Origin: Ignavibacteria bacterium
GTDB taxonomy: Bacteria > Bacteroidota > Ignavibacteria > Kapaibacteriales > UBA961
Direction: 5' to 3'
Assembly: GCA_016720145.1 (NCBI GenBank)
Contig: JADJXV010000002.1
Span: 365,629 to 429,628 of the forward strand
DNA: 64,000 nucleotides
Shown: one piece after another, positions 39,222-48,606 of the stretch
How the letters are laid out: each line of letters opens with the position of its first letter
Position numbering within the stretch: position 1 is the stretch's first letter
Made by a program: the position numbers and the translations under genes
Notes under the pieces: generated by a model
Told to the model about the DNA's origin: nothing
The model's database searches: none
The model's input: only the letters and a program-made list of their open reading frames with translations

Positions 39222-40790
39222 CTATTTAGCTTCGAGTGTAATTACCGGCAAGATCATCTCTTCCATCGAAATGCCACCATGCTGAAAGCTATCGCGATAG
39301 CGCTGCACATAATGATGATAATCGGTCGGATACACAAAGTAAAAGTCTTCTTTGGCTATAATATAATTCGTAGAAACCCCGGAAAGCGGCAGCTTATATT
39401 CCTCAGGATTCTTGATAAACATGGCGTTCTTCGCTTCTGTCTTTACATTCTTGCCATATTTAAATCGCAAACAGGAGGAAGTCTTTTTATCTCCAAGTGC
39501 ACGAACAGCATGCAGGCAACGCACAGAACCGTGATCGGTCGTAATTACGATATTTACATCCTTAATTGTCGAGAGTGTTTTGAGCATTCCAAAGAAGCTT
39601 GAATGTAAAAACCAGCTCTTTGTCAAGCTTCTGTACGCGCTCTCATCAGGTGCTATTTCCTTGAGAATTGGATAATCCGACCGTGAGTGAGCAATCATAT
39701 CGACTGCATTGACAACGATAGCGGTCAGATGATTTTTTGCATAACGCAGAATATCATTCTCAATCTTCTTGCCAAAATCTGTGTCAATTATTTTAATATA
39801 CCCTAAATCGTTCTTGAGGGTTATTTTTTTTCGTTTAAGGAGTGCGGCGAGGAGTTCTTTTTCATGCGCATTCTGACTGTGTTCATTTTCATTGTCATTT
39901 GGCGCGAATTGAGGATAATGCTTTTTAATTTCAGATGGATACAACCCTGCAAAAATTGCATTTCGAGCATACGGTGTGGCTGTGGGCAAAATAGACGAAT
40001 AGTAGTCTTTCTGTACTGTGAAATACGGCTTAATGAGCTCCTCCATCACAAGCCATTGATCAAGACGCATGCAGTCGATGACGAAGAAAAAAGTCGGCTT
40101 GCCGCTCGATAACTTCGGTAAAAGATGTTTGTCTATAATCTGAGGCGAGGTGAGTGGCATGCCATCCCCCGGCTCGTCAATCCAGTCAAGGTAGTTATCC
40201 TCGACAAATTTTCCGAATGCGGAATTACATTCACGCCATTGATTTGCGAGTGTTTCGCTGAATCCAAGCTCGGGATGCTGGTCTAATTCCATGCTCCACC
40301 CCACTAATTTTTGATAGACTTCGAGCCACTCATTCCAATCCATATAGCCGAATAATCTACGTGTAATATCGTTAAAACCTTGCGTATAGTCTTTGGTAAA
40401 TTTACCCTGTACTATTTTTTTTGATTCGAGGAATTTCTTGCAGGCTGCTAAAATTTGGGCGGGATTTACGGGCTTGGTGAGATAATCGTCAATTTTACGA
40501 CCGATGGCATCTTCCATCACACTTTCAGCTTCGTTTTTGGTGACCATTACTACAGGAACAGATGAGTCGATGTCTTTCAGGCGGGATAGAGTCTCAAGAC
40601 CACTCATGCCGAGCATTGATTCATCTAAAAAAAACAGATCGTAATTTGATTGTTGTGCTAGTGCAAGTGCATCGTCACCGTTGGATGCGGTTTCTACAGT
40701 GTAGCCCCTCTGCTCGAGAAGAATAATGTGGGGCTTGAGAAGTTCAATTTCGTCGTCAATCCAGAGAATTCTCCCTTTGGAATGTTCCAT
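39222..40790 (-). CDS. porX: PorX-type response regulator with PglZ (alkaline-phosphatase-fold) domain
   Basis: About 522 residues from MEHSKGRILWIDDE; a start at 40862 would add an atypical leader. The receiver domain has acidic pair Asp12-Asp13, phosphoacceptor Asp56 (FFLDES) and Lys106 (TKP). A linker and a C-terminal PglZ phosphatase-like domain (FFFVIDCMRLDQW, IVVNAVDMIAHSR, VNIVITTDHGSV) follow. PorX pairs with histidine kinase PorY and controls T9SS genes; the kinase is not in this window. This fits the five T9SS substrates here. A TAnnTTTG box lies at 40883. Confidence 0.92.
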   Translation of the reverse strand: MEHSKGRILWIDDEIELLKPHIILLEQRGYTVETASNGDDALALAQQSNYDLFFLDESMLGMSGLETLSRLKDIDSSVPVVMVTKNEAESVMEDAIGRKIDDYLTKPVNPAQILAACKKFLESKKIVQGKFTKDYTQGFNDITRRLFGYMDWNEWLEVYQKLVGWSMELDQHPELGFSETLANQWRECNSAFGKFVEDNYLDWIDEPGDGMPLTSPQIIDKHLLPKLSSGKPTFFFVIDCMRLDQWLVMEELIKPYFTVQKDYYSSILPTATPYARNAIFAGLYPSEIKKHYPQFAPNDNENEHSQNAHEKELLAALLKRKKITLKNDLGYIKIIDTDFGKKIENDILRYAKNHLTAIVVNAVDMIAHSRSDYPILKEIAPDESAYRSLTKSWFLHSSFFGMLKTLSTIKDVNIVITTDHGSVRCLHAVRALGDKKTSSCLRFKYGKNVKTEAKNAMFIKNPEEYKLPLSGVSTNYIIAKEDFYFVYPTDYHHYVQRYRDSFQHGGISMEEMILPVITLEAK

Positions 40791-40882
40791 TGATACGCGT
40801 TCTAAGTGTGGGTAATACAAAAAATTGGCGGGCAGAGACGGACAATTATGAAAATCGTGCAATCAAAGCCGATTGATTTTCC

Positions 40883-40890
40883 CAAAAATA
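40883..40890 (-). promoter_or_regulatory. TAnnTTTG promoter for porX
   Basis: On the minus strand it reads TATTTTTG, giving a leader of about 85 bases to the preferred start. Confidence 0.45.
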
Positions 40891-40942
40891 AGGGTTTTTT
40901 CTGTTAATTGGATGTTAAACTACTCTGAAGGAAGGAATACAC

Positions 40943-41134
40943 TTGTACTTAACTGGTGAAAACTTGTCTAAATACGAATTATTTTCAGAACTAAACGCAT
41001 GTTTTCGGGGTACTGTTACACATAAAAATGGATGCAACCTTTTAGTCGATTACATCCATTTCCAATATTCAACAGTTGAACTAACTGTCAGTTACAATAA
41101 CGAAAAATTTCGGCTACATCTTACAAACCACTAG
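40943..41134 (+). CDS. Possible small hypothetical protein (TTG start)
   Basis: A 63-residue frame (MYLTGENLSKYELFSELNAC...) starts with TTG seven bases after AAGGA. It is balanced in composition and ends cleanly before a convergent gene. No family is recognised; it may be chance. Confidence 0.35.
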   Translation: MYLTGENLSKYELFSELNACFRGTVTHKNGCNLLVDYIHFQYSTVELTVSYNNEKFRLHLTNH

Positions 41135-41149
41135 ATATCATTATTAAAG

Positions 41150-41892
41150 CTAGAACAACGTAGGAGGAAATATACTTAATAAAGATTCTTTTCCATTCTT
41201 GCTTTTCACCAATACTGCTATTAAGCCAAATTTATGATTGGCAATGTAGGTGATTTTATCTAGGAGCGGGTCCACTTTTGTTTCTTCTACTTGTATTACT
41301 TTTACATTAAAGAATCCTAGCGGATAATCATCTTTTGTTGACTTCGAGATTACTGTTCTCTTTACCTTTACACCTTCTGAATTTGTAAATTCATAGACAT
41401 TCCCGACTGACCAGTCATATTTTACGAGTGTATGGGGTTCGGATGCATTGCTGAAATATTCCTGTATCCCTTCGGATGTGATTTTTACTTTATATTCAGC
41501 TTTAAGTGACATTTTTGCTTTATCGGTCGTATCAAGCGTTCCTCCGAATTTTTGAGATAATTATAGATTATTGGAAGCTTTATAGAGCTAGGTAGGGCTT
41601 CCATGCCAAGAGCTGTATCCAAAGCGCGCACAAAAGCTGAGTCAAATGTCGAATAATGATAGAATGTGACAATACCGTTTTCATTTTTAGTAATCACTGT
41701 ACTATCATTGATTTTTTCTAATGCTTTATTATAAGGAGTGGTCTCTACAAAAATTGGAAATTTACCGCCGACTTCCGTCAACTCAAGCTTCGTCTCACCA
41801 CCAATATCATTTGGACTAGTTGCACTTTCACAGGCCATTAGATAGATAATTAGATATAAAACTGATGCAAAAGAAAGATAAAAACGCTTCAT
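41150..41892 (-). CDS. Hypothetical lipoprotein, one frameshift
   Basis: The start MKRFYLSF at 41892 has a good ribosome-binding site (GGAGG seven bases before) and a lipoprotein signal ending LMACES. Two frames, 41485-41892 and 41150-41512, join if the T5 run at 41549-41553 is restored to six: NYLKKFGGTLDTTDKAKMSLKAEY. The joined protein has about 248 residues, with KVKITSEGIQEYF and VIQVEETKVDPLLDKITYIA in the second half. No family recognised. Promoter-like TATTTTTG on the minus strand at 42030-42037. Confidence 0.65.
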
Positions 41893-42029
41893 ACAAAGTC
41901 CTCCAACGTATAGAATAATAGAATTGTACTTATAGAAGATTCTCAAATAAGCTCTTCTTGTATTTCCAGTCTAACCATAAGTTATCAGATATACCATTCT
42001 ATTCCAGAATTAACGCATTAATCGAATGG

Positions 42030-42037
42030 CAAAAATA
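42030..42037 (-). promoter_or_regulatory. TAnnTTTG promoter for the lipoprotein gene
   Basis: On the minus strand it reads TATTTTTG. The leader to 41892 would be about 130 bases, longer than in the other cases, so support is weaker. Confidence 0.35.
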
Positions 42038-42210
42038 TACTTGCCGTCAGATTATTCCAAAGTAAATTTTATTGACCATTATGCAAAGACTTCTTTCTCT
42101 ATGGTATTATTAGAATTCAACTTATATAAACTTATCACACGGATTGTAGCCAATACCATTCTATAAGTTTGAGAACACCGTTCATGACTCCTCTTGGTGC
42201 CTATACAATT

Positions 42211-43971
42211 CTATGATGACATGTATCCTACCAACCCCTCTTTACCCATTATTTTTTCGAGGATTGCAGGAGAGGATTGCTTGAGATCTAAAAATATCAG
42301 TCCGTCCACAACATTACTGAACATCTCATCAATCGAAAACCCGAGCAGTTTTCCACCTAATTTCAAGTAGTGTTTCACTAATGTAGGCACTCCTTTCCCG
42401 TCCGGTTCGATCTCGGAAATCAACTGTGAAAGATGTTCGACGCTTGTACACATACTCCCAATTTTTGCAGAAAGAGGCGAACCAAACCGCGCGTCACTAA
42501 AATTTCTTGGTTTCACATATCGAGCATATTCTGATGAAAAGGCATTAGTTTCTAAATAAGATACTAGCATTTGCCGCGACTCGGACTGATAGTCGTTGCT
42601 TATACTCACTGCACCAAATAGAGTCGTGTACTGCGGGTGACGCACGATAAATTGACCAATACCTCGCCACAGTAATAAAAGCGCACTACTTTTCTGGTAT
42701 TCATGTCGGATGAAAGATCGACCGAGCTCAAGGGAGGGTGATATTTTACGCAAAAACTTCTTGCGAATCTTGAATAGTGTATGAATATACAATCCCTTAC
42801 GACCGAATTTACCTAAAATTTCATCTGTTTTTCCTAAGCGATATGCCCCAATAATTTCCTGCTTGGCAGCATTCCATAGAAAAAGATGAGTGTAATACGC
42901 ATCATATTCATCAAGATCACTGTGTTTGCCCGTACCTTCACCTGCAGCGCGGAAAGTGATCTCCCTTAATCTGCCTATTTCTCGGATAATTGTAGGGGTT
43001 TGCTCGGCTGTGGAATAAAACACAAAAGAATCCCCTGAAGCAAATAGCATCTGTTCCCTAGGAATTTGATCGATTTCTGCTGCTAAATGCTCGGGATACT
43101 CAGCTGCTGAAATAGTATCATGCACTTGTCGGAACTGTTCGGTAGCACTTCGATGATTATTCTCCTTATGACGGAGAATATAAACTCGATTCCGTAGGAA
43201 ATTCATCGTTGCAATGTCGTTGCAATGACTTATCTTGCTGAAATGTATTAGGTTGCCTATTGCAAGGTTGATAGTGGTGTCTTTACTGTGCATAAACTCA
43301 CGTGGCAACATCGCTGTTCGGAGACGTGGGTGTAGAAACCCCGCAACCTGAAAACGAAGTCTATTGTGCCCGGCAAAATAGACAGGCACCACCGGACATT
43401 CCACATGGCGAATCAATCGAGCAATATTTGTATTCCACTCCGGATCAGTAATTGCTCGCTCTGCAGGTGAAAAGCTCGATACTTCGCCGGCTGGGAATAT
43501 GACCAACAACCCTCCTTCTGCTAAATGGCGAAGAGATTCCTTCATTCCTCTACGATTGTTTTTGACCGACGATGAGCCACCGAAGGGATCGACAGGTATA
43601 AAACTTCCGGCAAGCTCCGGTATTGAGTGCAACAGATAATTCGCCATAATTTTCACATCCGATCTGATAGTGTGAATGAGCGCGCCAAGAGCAATACCTT
43701 CAATACCACCAAAAGGATGATTGGCTACGACGATTGCCGCTCCTGTAGCAGGTATCCGCGCTATCTCTTCCTGCTGCACATTAAGCCGCACATTCATGCT
43801 CGATAGAATATCCTGGAAAAAATGATCACCCGAACGTACAGCCGAAGCATGGTCATAAATTCCACGCAAAGCAGGTAAGCCAACAATTGCCTCCACTGCC
43901 TGAAAAGGCAAGGAAAGAAAATCTGCATTATGCGGGAGAGGGATACAAAAGAGGGGAGGAGATTGGTTCAT
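42211..43971 (-). CDS. Two-domain acyltransferase (PlsC-like plus GNAT/OlsB-like), OlsF-type architecture
   Basis: About 586 residues from MNQSPPLFC. The N-terminal half is a glycerophosphate-type acyltransferase with NHPFGGIEG (His85; Glu in place of the usual Asp), FIPVDPFGG and FPAGEVSSF. The C-terminal half has ITFRAAGEGTGKHSDLDEYDAYYTHLFLWN and IGAYRLG...LELGRSFIRHEYQ, as in the GNAT-like N-acyltransferases of ornithine-lipid synthesis (OlsB). This order matches bifunctional OlsF-type enzymes that make ornithine or glycine aminolipids. The substrate amino acid is not predictable. It is a single gene with long flanking gaps. Confidence 0.78.
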   Translation of the reverse strand: MNQSPPLFCIPLPHNADFLSLPFQAVEAIVGLPALRGIYDHASAVRSGDHFFQDILSSMNVRLNVQQEEIARIPATGAAIVVANHPFGGIEGIALGALIHTIRSDVKIMANYLLHSIPELAGSFIPVDPFGGSSSVKNNRRGMKESLRHLAEGGLLVIFPAGEVSSFSPAERAITDPEWNTNIARLIRHVECPVVPVYFAGHNRLRFQVAGFLHPRLRTAMLPREFMHSKDTTINLAIGNLIHFSKISHCNDIATMNFLRNRVYILRHKENNHRSATEQFRQVHDTISAAEYPEHLAAEIDQIPREQMLFASGDSFVFYSTAEQTPTIIREIGRLREITFRAAGEGTGKHSDLDEYDAYYTHLFLWNAAKQEIIGAYRLGKTDEILGKFGRKGLYIHTLFKIRKKFLRKISPSLELGRSFIRHEYQKSSALLLLWRGIGQFIVRHPQYTTLFGAVSISNDYQSESRQMLVSYLETNAFSSEYARYVKPRNFSDARFGSPLSAKIGSMCTSVEHLSQLISEIEPDGKGVPTLVKHYLKLGGKLLGFSIDEMFSNVVDGLIFLDLKQSSPAILEKIMGKEGLVGYMSS

Positions 43972-44267
43972 ATTCAACCTATTGTAATTGTTATACTTCA
44001 CGTTGTTTAACGTAAAAATACAACACAACGGTTACGTGTATATTTCGGATGATCCTCCATTGAATTATCAATCAGCAATATTGTCAAAATACAATATCGA
44101 ACGACTGATAGGTGGAGGTAAATCTATTCAAAAATTGAAAATGTAGTGTTAACAACTTTGTAACACTTTTTAACCGCCTCAGATTCAACATAAAAAGTTA
44201 GATTGCGTTTGAAAATTTCAATCAACCTCTATTTTCGTTTACTTCCAACTATATAAAAAGGTGTTTT

Positions 44268-45581
44268 ATGATCTCTGTTCGATCTGCTCTCGTAGCCATT
44301 GTTGCCTTTTCGGGACTGCTTTCTTCCTCTCTAATTGCGCAAACTGCCACAACTTCTACCTCTAAAAAATTACCGCATGTATTTACTCTTACAAGAGATG
44401 TGAATGAAGATGCTGGTGTTGCTACACAAATTCGTCAGGTAAAAGATGAGTTAACTACGCTTCGTTCAACACTCAAATCTCGTGGCTATCAAGTTAGTCA
44501 GTGCGATGCAAGACCAATGCTCGGTATCATGCCGGGAGAACAAGCCAAGACCGGTGGAGTGAAAATCAACGAAATCGTACCGAATTCAGGCGCAGAAAAA
44601 GCCGGATTACAGGCTGGAGATATTATCACATCTCTTGACGGTAAGTCAGTTAGTACACATTCAGATATCACGGGTATAATTGGCGCTAAAAAAATCAACG
44701 ATCCTATTTCAGTGACGATTATTCGTGATGGAGAAGAGCAGACAATTACCGCTACTCTCGGTTCACAAAAGACCCGCATGACCGTCCGCAGCTTCTATAC
44801 ACCAAATGGTGAAAATAAATCTGTAGAGCTAAATTTAATGGGCAACACACTCGAAAAGCTCGCCGAACTCAGAAACCTCCCGATAGAATTTAATAATGTC
44901 ACCGTATGGACAAGCGAAGAAGACACCCCAAACCCATGTGAAAAAATTCGTGAAATGCGCGGGTCATCTCTCCTTGGAGTCTATATTAACACATCAAGAA
45001 ATAACGGTGTCTTGGTCGAAAGTGCAATCGAAAATACTGGTGCAGTAGCCGCCGGCTTGCAGGGCGGAGATAAAATTATAACCGTAAACAGTGTAGATGT
45101 AAGCTCTTACAACGACCTCCGCAGAGTAATCACCGCTCACAAACCAGGTGAAATAGTCACCGTTACCTACCTTCGCGGTGGTGAAAAGTTCATCGTCAAT
45201 GCCACACTCAGCAGCCTCGCAGACACACGCCGTGAATTAGTCGCCAAGCTCGAAGCAGAATGCAATACACCTGCTCCTACTGCTCAGCCGGGCAAAGCTT
45301 TACCTGGGATTCAGACAGGTGAAATTCCACTACCGATGCCACAGCTTACCGTCTCGCCGAATCCTACAACCGGCATTGTTAACGTTCACTTCGAAGGTGA
45401 TACGAAGCAAGTCGCCTCTGTCAGTGTTGCAGATTTGAATGGCAGCGAAGTACTGAGTCAAGACTTATCAGCCGGCATGGTCGATGTGTCATTAGATCTG
45501 ACTACTTTCCCTAAAGGTATGTATGTCATTACCATCCGTCAAAATGGTCGTGAGTTTTCAGAGAAAATCGTGCTGAATTAA
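44268..45581 (+). CDS. T9SS-secreted protein with two PDZ domains
   Basis: A protein of 437 residues. Signal peptide (ending SLIAQ), a short helical region, PDZ1 (GVKINEIVPNSGAEKAGLQA, about residues 85-170), PDZ2 (GVLVESAIENTGAVAAGLQG, about 240-320), a Pro-rich linker and a sorting domain (LTVSPNPTTGIVNVHF ... ending SEKIVLN). No protease domain is present, unlike HtrA proteins, so it probably binds C-termini or peptides at the surface. A 7-bp inverted pair AGTGTTA/TAACACT lies at 44145-44167. Confidence 0.85.
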   Translation: MISVRSALVAIVAFSGLLSSSLIAQTATTSTSKKLPHVFTLTRDVNEDAGVATQIRQVKDELTTLRSTLKSRGYQVSQCDARPMLGIMPGEQAKTGGVKINEIVPNSGAEKAGLQAGDIITSLDGKSVSTHSDITGIIGAKKINDPISVTIIRDGEEQTITATLGSQKTRMTVRSFYTPNGENKSVELNLMGNTLEKLAELRNLPIEFNNVTVWTSEEDTPNPCEKIREMRGSSLLGVYINTSRNNGVLVESAIENTGAVAAGLQGGDKIITVNSVDVSSYNDLRRVITAHKPGEIVTVTYLRGGEKFIVNATLSSLADTRRELVAKLEAECNTPAPTAQPGKALPGIQTGEIPLPMPQLTVSPNPTTGIVNVHFEGDTKQVASVSVADLNGSEVLSQDLSAGMVDVSLDLTTFPKGMYVITIRQNGREFSEKIVLN

Positions 45582-45626
45582 TCATGTGAGTTTCTTTAGA
45601 AAATTCTATCATAAAAAAACACAAAA

Positions 45627-45679
45627 CAAATCCCCGTTCATAATCATATAGATTGTGAGCGGGGATTTTTAATTTTTTT
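45627..45679 (+). terminator. Rho-independent terminator after the PDZ-protein gene
   Basis: AATCCCCG pairs with CGGGGATT, extended by an imperfect upper stem, then a T-rich tail. It may also serve the convergent GNAT gene. Confidence 0.75.
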
Positions 45680-45689
45680 ACAGTAATTG

Positions 45690-46252
45690 TCACTCCACTA
45701 AGCGCTTACTCAATGTTTTACTCCGGTAATTCACTTCATCCCACTGCACATATTCCACGAACCTGTACCCGCGCTTCTCATAATAGCTTAGTAAATGATG
45801 GGCGTTCTCTGAGGTGTCAAGTGCAATTTCAGTCGCACCCATGATTTTCGCAAGTGCTTCTGATGCTGTTAGTAATACTGTACCGAGACCTGATTTTTGA
45901 TATTCAGGCAGCACTGCAAATTGTCCGAAATGTGCAATTCCGGGACGTTCATAAAATACCGAACCCTTCGTCCACCCCGGATAACTCACCGTAATCGTAC
46001 CGATTAACCGCTCAGCTCTCACTGCCACAAGACACTGACCATGCGTCATCGCACGCTCTTCGGTGACGGTTTCATTCTGATGTGTTGCCAAAAACGCAAT
46101 CCCATATCTGCGAGCGGCTTGTAGCTACGGTGGAGAAGGGCGGTCATTTCTGCGAATGAATCGCTCGGCAGAATCAGCCGAATGGTGATTTCCTCACCGT
46201 CGGCTGTGGTATGAACAATCGGCAGACGGAATACTTCGGCGTCCATAAGCAT
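45690..46252 (-). CDS. GNAT family N-acetyltransferase, one frameshift
   Basis: Two frames (46046-46252 and 45690-46091) join when the A5 run at 46090-46094 is restored to six, giving MGLRFLATHQNETVTEERAM. The full protein of about 187 residues has the acetyl-CoA-binding FAVLPEYQKSGLGTVLL (Q/RxxGxG/A-type P-loop) and the GNAT end YYEKRGYRFVEYVQW. Substrate unknown. The gene converges on the terminator of the PDZ-protein gene. Confidence 0.8.
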
Positions 46253-46298
46253 CTTGTGTGTTTAGTGGTTGTTGGAATATTTCTTATGAAGCGAACAA

Positions 46299-46991
46299 TT
46301 ATTCTTTACGCTTAGCATTATCCTCAGCCAAGATTTCAAAGAGTTGTTTGATGTCTTTGAGTTCATAATCTGCATCAGCTTCCTGTGTACCAAATACATC
46401 GCCGTACCTCGCAAATGCGGTAATCATTCCTACATTTTTCGCGCCTACCATATCGCGCTCTGCCCAATCGCCTATCATAATTGCTTCGTGTGCTGGAACA
46501 TTTAACTTAGAAAGTGCCATTAAGAAGGGTTTGGGGCTTGGCTTACGTTCACCCGTGTCGTCGAATGTCACGACCACATCAAAGATATGATGGAAATTCA
46601 TATAACATAGACGTAGCCACGCCTCGCGCGCGGGAGCATCGGAAACGACTGCTAGCTTGACACCTGACTTGACGAGTTTCATAAGCGTAGCCGTAACATG
46701 TGGATAGGGTTTTAATGCAGCTTCTCTTGCGCGGCGATAGGCGATAATTCCCGCTGAAAGAATACGGAAATCAAGATAGCCGAGCGTTTCGGTGAGAAAT
46801 TGATCAAATACTTTTTGATATTCAATTCCTTGTTCATTATAAATTTTATCGATGTGCGACTTGATTTGCTCGTGAGTGAGGTTCATACTTGCATCCATCA
46901 TCGCACCAATTGCCGCATCAATTGCCTGGCGTTTCATGGCCATAAAATCGACGAGAGTATTGTCAAGATCGAATATAACTGCTTGTATCAT
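46299..46991 (-). CDS. HAD-superfamily hydrolase
   Basis: About 230 residues from MIQAVIFDLDNTLVDF (motif I, nucleophile Asp8). The alpha-helical cap follows, then motif II VVSDAPA, the Lys motif RKPSPKPFLMAL and motif IV MIGDWAERDMVGAKNVGM. It is a phosphatase-like enzyme; the FDLDNTLVDF start and length suit the HAD-IA group. An in-frame ATG at 47090 would add an unlikely leader. The gene follows the GxxExxY gene on the same strand. Confidence 0.85.
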   Translation of the reverse strand: MIQAVIFDLDNTLVDFMAMKRQAIDAAIGAMMDASMNLTHEQIKSHIDKIYNEQGIEYQKVFDQFLTETLGYLDFRILSAGIIAYRRAREAALKPYPHVTATLMKLVKSGVKLAVVSDAPAREAWLRLCYMNFHHIFDVVVTFDDTGERKPSPKPFLMALSKLNVPAHEAIMIGDWAERDMVGAKNVGMITAFARYGDVFGTQEADADYELKDIKQLFEILAEDNAKRKE

Positions 46992-47043
46992 ATATACTTC
47001 TTTAATGAATAGTAAATTATACAGAAAAACTAAAAAATCAAGT

Positions 47044-47421
47044 TTACAATTTTTTATACACTCGTTTGCAATCCAAGGGTTGCGCTCCAAAATTCAATAC
47101 CAAACCATCGGATATATTGTATGCTTTACAGTTTTGAATCGCCTGAATACGATGCCGTTCTTCGATTTTTTCAATGGTTTTAATCTCTACAAGTACTACT
47201 CCTTCGACAATAAAATCGACACATAATTTACCAACTTCTTGGTCTTTATAATAGATGATACGTTCTTCATCCTGTGTGAAATCAATCCCTTCCGTCGTAA
47301 ACTCCAGAGCTAAACATAAACGATAAATTTCGATTGGAAATCCATTACCAAGGGTTTTGTGCACTTCGACAGCACAGCCGATTATAGCATGTGTTAGTTC
47401 ATCGATATCGCTTTTTTCCAT
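47044..47421 (-). CDS. GxxExxY-family protein
   Basis: A protein of 125 residues matching the GxxExxY family: HAIIGCAVEVHKTLGNGF, LALEFTTEGI, then the nuclease-like GKLCVDFIVEGVVLVEIKTIE (D...ExK) and the end LVLNFGAQPLDCKRV. The name-giving motif is shifted: GFPIEIY places Glu one residue late. The family's role is unknown; the DxExK signature suggests a PD-(D/E)XK-like fold. Confidence 0.8.
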   Translation of the reverse strand: MEKSDIDELTHAIIGCAVEVHKTLGNGFPIEIYRLCLALEFTTEGIDFTQDEERIIYYKDQEVGKLCVDFIVEGVVLVEIKTIEKIEERHRIQAIQNCKAYNISDGLVLNFGAQPLDCKRVYKKL

Positions 47422-47513
47422 GTTGTTTTTTACATTGAATTATGAAAATATATAATTATCTAACTATTTATAAAGTAAGATAATTCGACAGTATCGGTTG
47501 TTAGAATTCATAT

Positions 47514-48197
47514 TCACAACTCTCTCTTCTCCAGCTCCTTGATCATACTCACCCCGCTGCTTGTACCGATTCTCTCAGCGCCGGCTAGTAGAAGTGATTC
47601 GGCAAAAGCAATATCTCGAATGCCACCCGATGCTTTGACACGTACATTTTTCCCAACATGTTTTCGCAGTAACTCTATATCTTCCAACGTTGCTCCGCCG
47701 GTCGAGAATCCTGTCGATGTTTTAATAAAATCTGCTCCCGCCTCTGTGACAAGAGCGCAAGCCCGAATTTTTTGTTCATCTGTCAAAAGACATGTCTCAA
47801 TAATTACTTTGACGATCGCATTCTGCGCATGAGCTACGCGAACAACGGACGCAATATCCTTTCGCACGGCATCATCATCTCCGCTGATTAGATGCCCGAT
47901 GGCAATCACCATGTCGAGTTCGCTCGCGCCGTGGGCAAGTGCATTTTCTGCTTCAAATACTTTGCTTTCGGTGGTCGATGCGCCAAGCGGGAAACCAATG
48001 ACAGTACATACTTTCACGTTCGATGTGCGAAGTAAACGCGACGAAAGAGCTACATAGCAAGGATTTACACACACCGAAGCGAATGAATATACCATCGCTT
48101 CCGCGCAGAGTGTTTCAATCATCACAGCTGTAGCATTCGGCTTGAGGAGGGTATGGTCAATCGATGAAGCAAGCTGAATTTGGGAGATATTGTGCAT
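47514..48197 (-). CDS. deoC: Deoxyribose-phosphate aldolase
   Basis: About 227 residues from MHNISQIQLASSIDHTLL; an upstream ATG at 48236 would precede the predicted transcription start. VCVNPCYV, CTVIGFPLGASTTESKV, KVIIETCLLTDEQK, the Schiff-base Lys in FIKTSTGFSTGGAT and VKASGGIRD are all present. The enzyme splits deoxyribose-5-phosphate to glyceraldehyde-3-phosphate and acetaldehyde. A TATTTTTG box lies at 48234-48241, giving a leader of about 30 bases. Confidence 0.94.
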   Translation of the reverse strand: MHNISQIQLASSIDHTLLKPNATAVMIETLCAEAMVYSFASVCVNPCYVALSSRLLRTSNVKVCTVIGFPLGASTTESKVFEAENALAHGASELDMVIAIGHLISGDDDAVRKDIASVVRVAHAQNAIVKVIIETCLLTDEQKIRACALVTEAGADFIKTSTGFSTGGATLEDIELLRKHVGKNVRVKASGGIRDIAFAESLLLAGAERIGTSSGVSMIKELEKREL

Positions 48198-48233
48198 GAG
48201 GAGTTTCAATAATTGATGCCGATAATTTCGTTG

Positions 48234-48241
48234 CAAAAATA
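48234..48241 (-). promoter_or_regulatory. TAnnTTTG promoter for deoC
   Basis: On the minus strand it reads TATTTTTG, 37 bases before the chosen deoC ATG. Confidence 0.5.
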
Positions 48242-48464
48242 GGTTTTTTTGTGCGAGTATCGTAGCGATTACGATGGCACGCTCATTTCGCTGATTTTTA
48301 TGATTGAAGATGATTGAAGAGTGAGAAGTTGTAGTCTGAGTTTTTTTGTGAATATTTGTAGTGAGGACATAGAATATGCTGGTGGCGCACTGAGGATTAT
48401 AACAGGTTAATATTCGTGAAAACCTAATTCAAATTCTAAGGCCTCATTGAGCACAGCACGACTT

Positions 48465-48537
48465 GGGCGAATGCAATTCGCCCCTACGACTTGTCTCTAT
48501 ATCCGCACATTATGAACAGGGCGAATGCAATTCGCTC
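48465..48537. repeat. Dispersed palindrome family GGGCGAATG, paired copies upstream of uvrC
   Basis: Palindromes at 48465-48484 and 48519-48537 (GGGCGAATGCAATTCGCCCC type). A low-complexity CTTACTACTTAC tail like that of the 27-28 kb repeat follows at 48560-48598. The rest of 48242-48606 holds no gene I can support. Confidence 0.75.
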
Positions 48538-48606
48538 TTACGATGTTTATATATTGGAATGACTTACTACTTAGAGACTTACTACTTACTACTAAAATTA
48601 CCCTTC

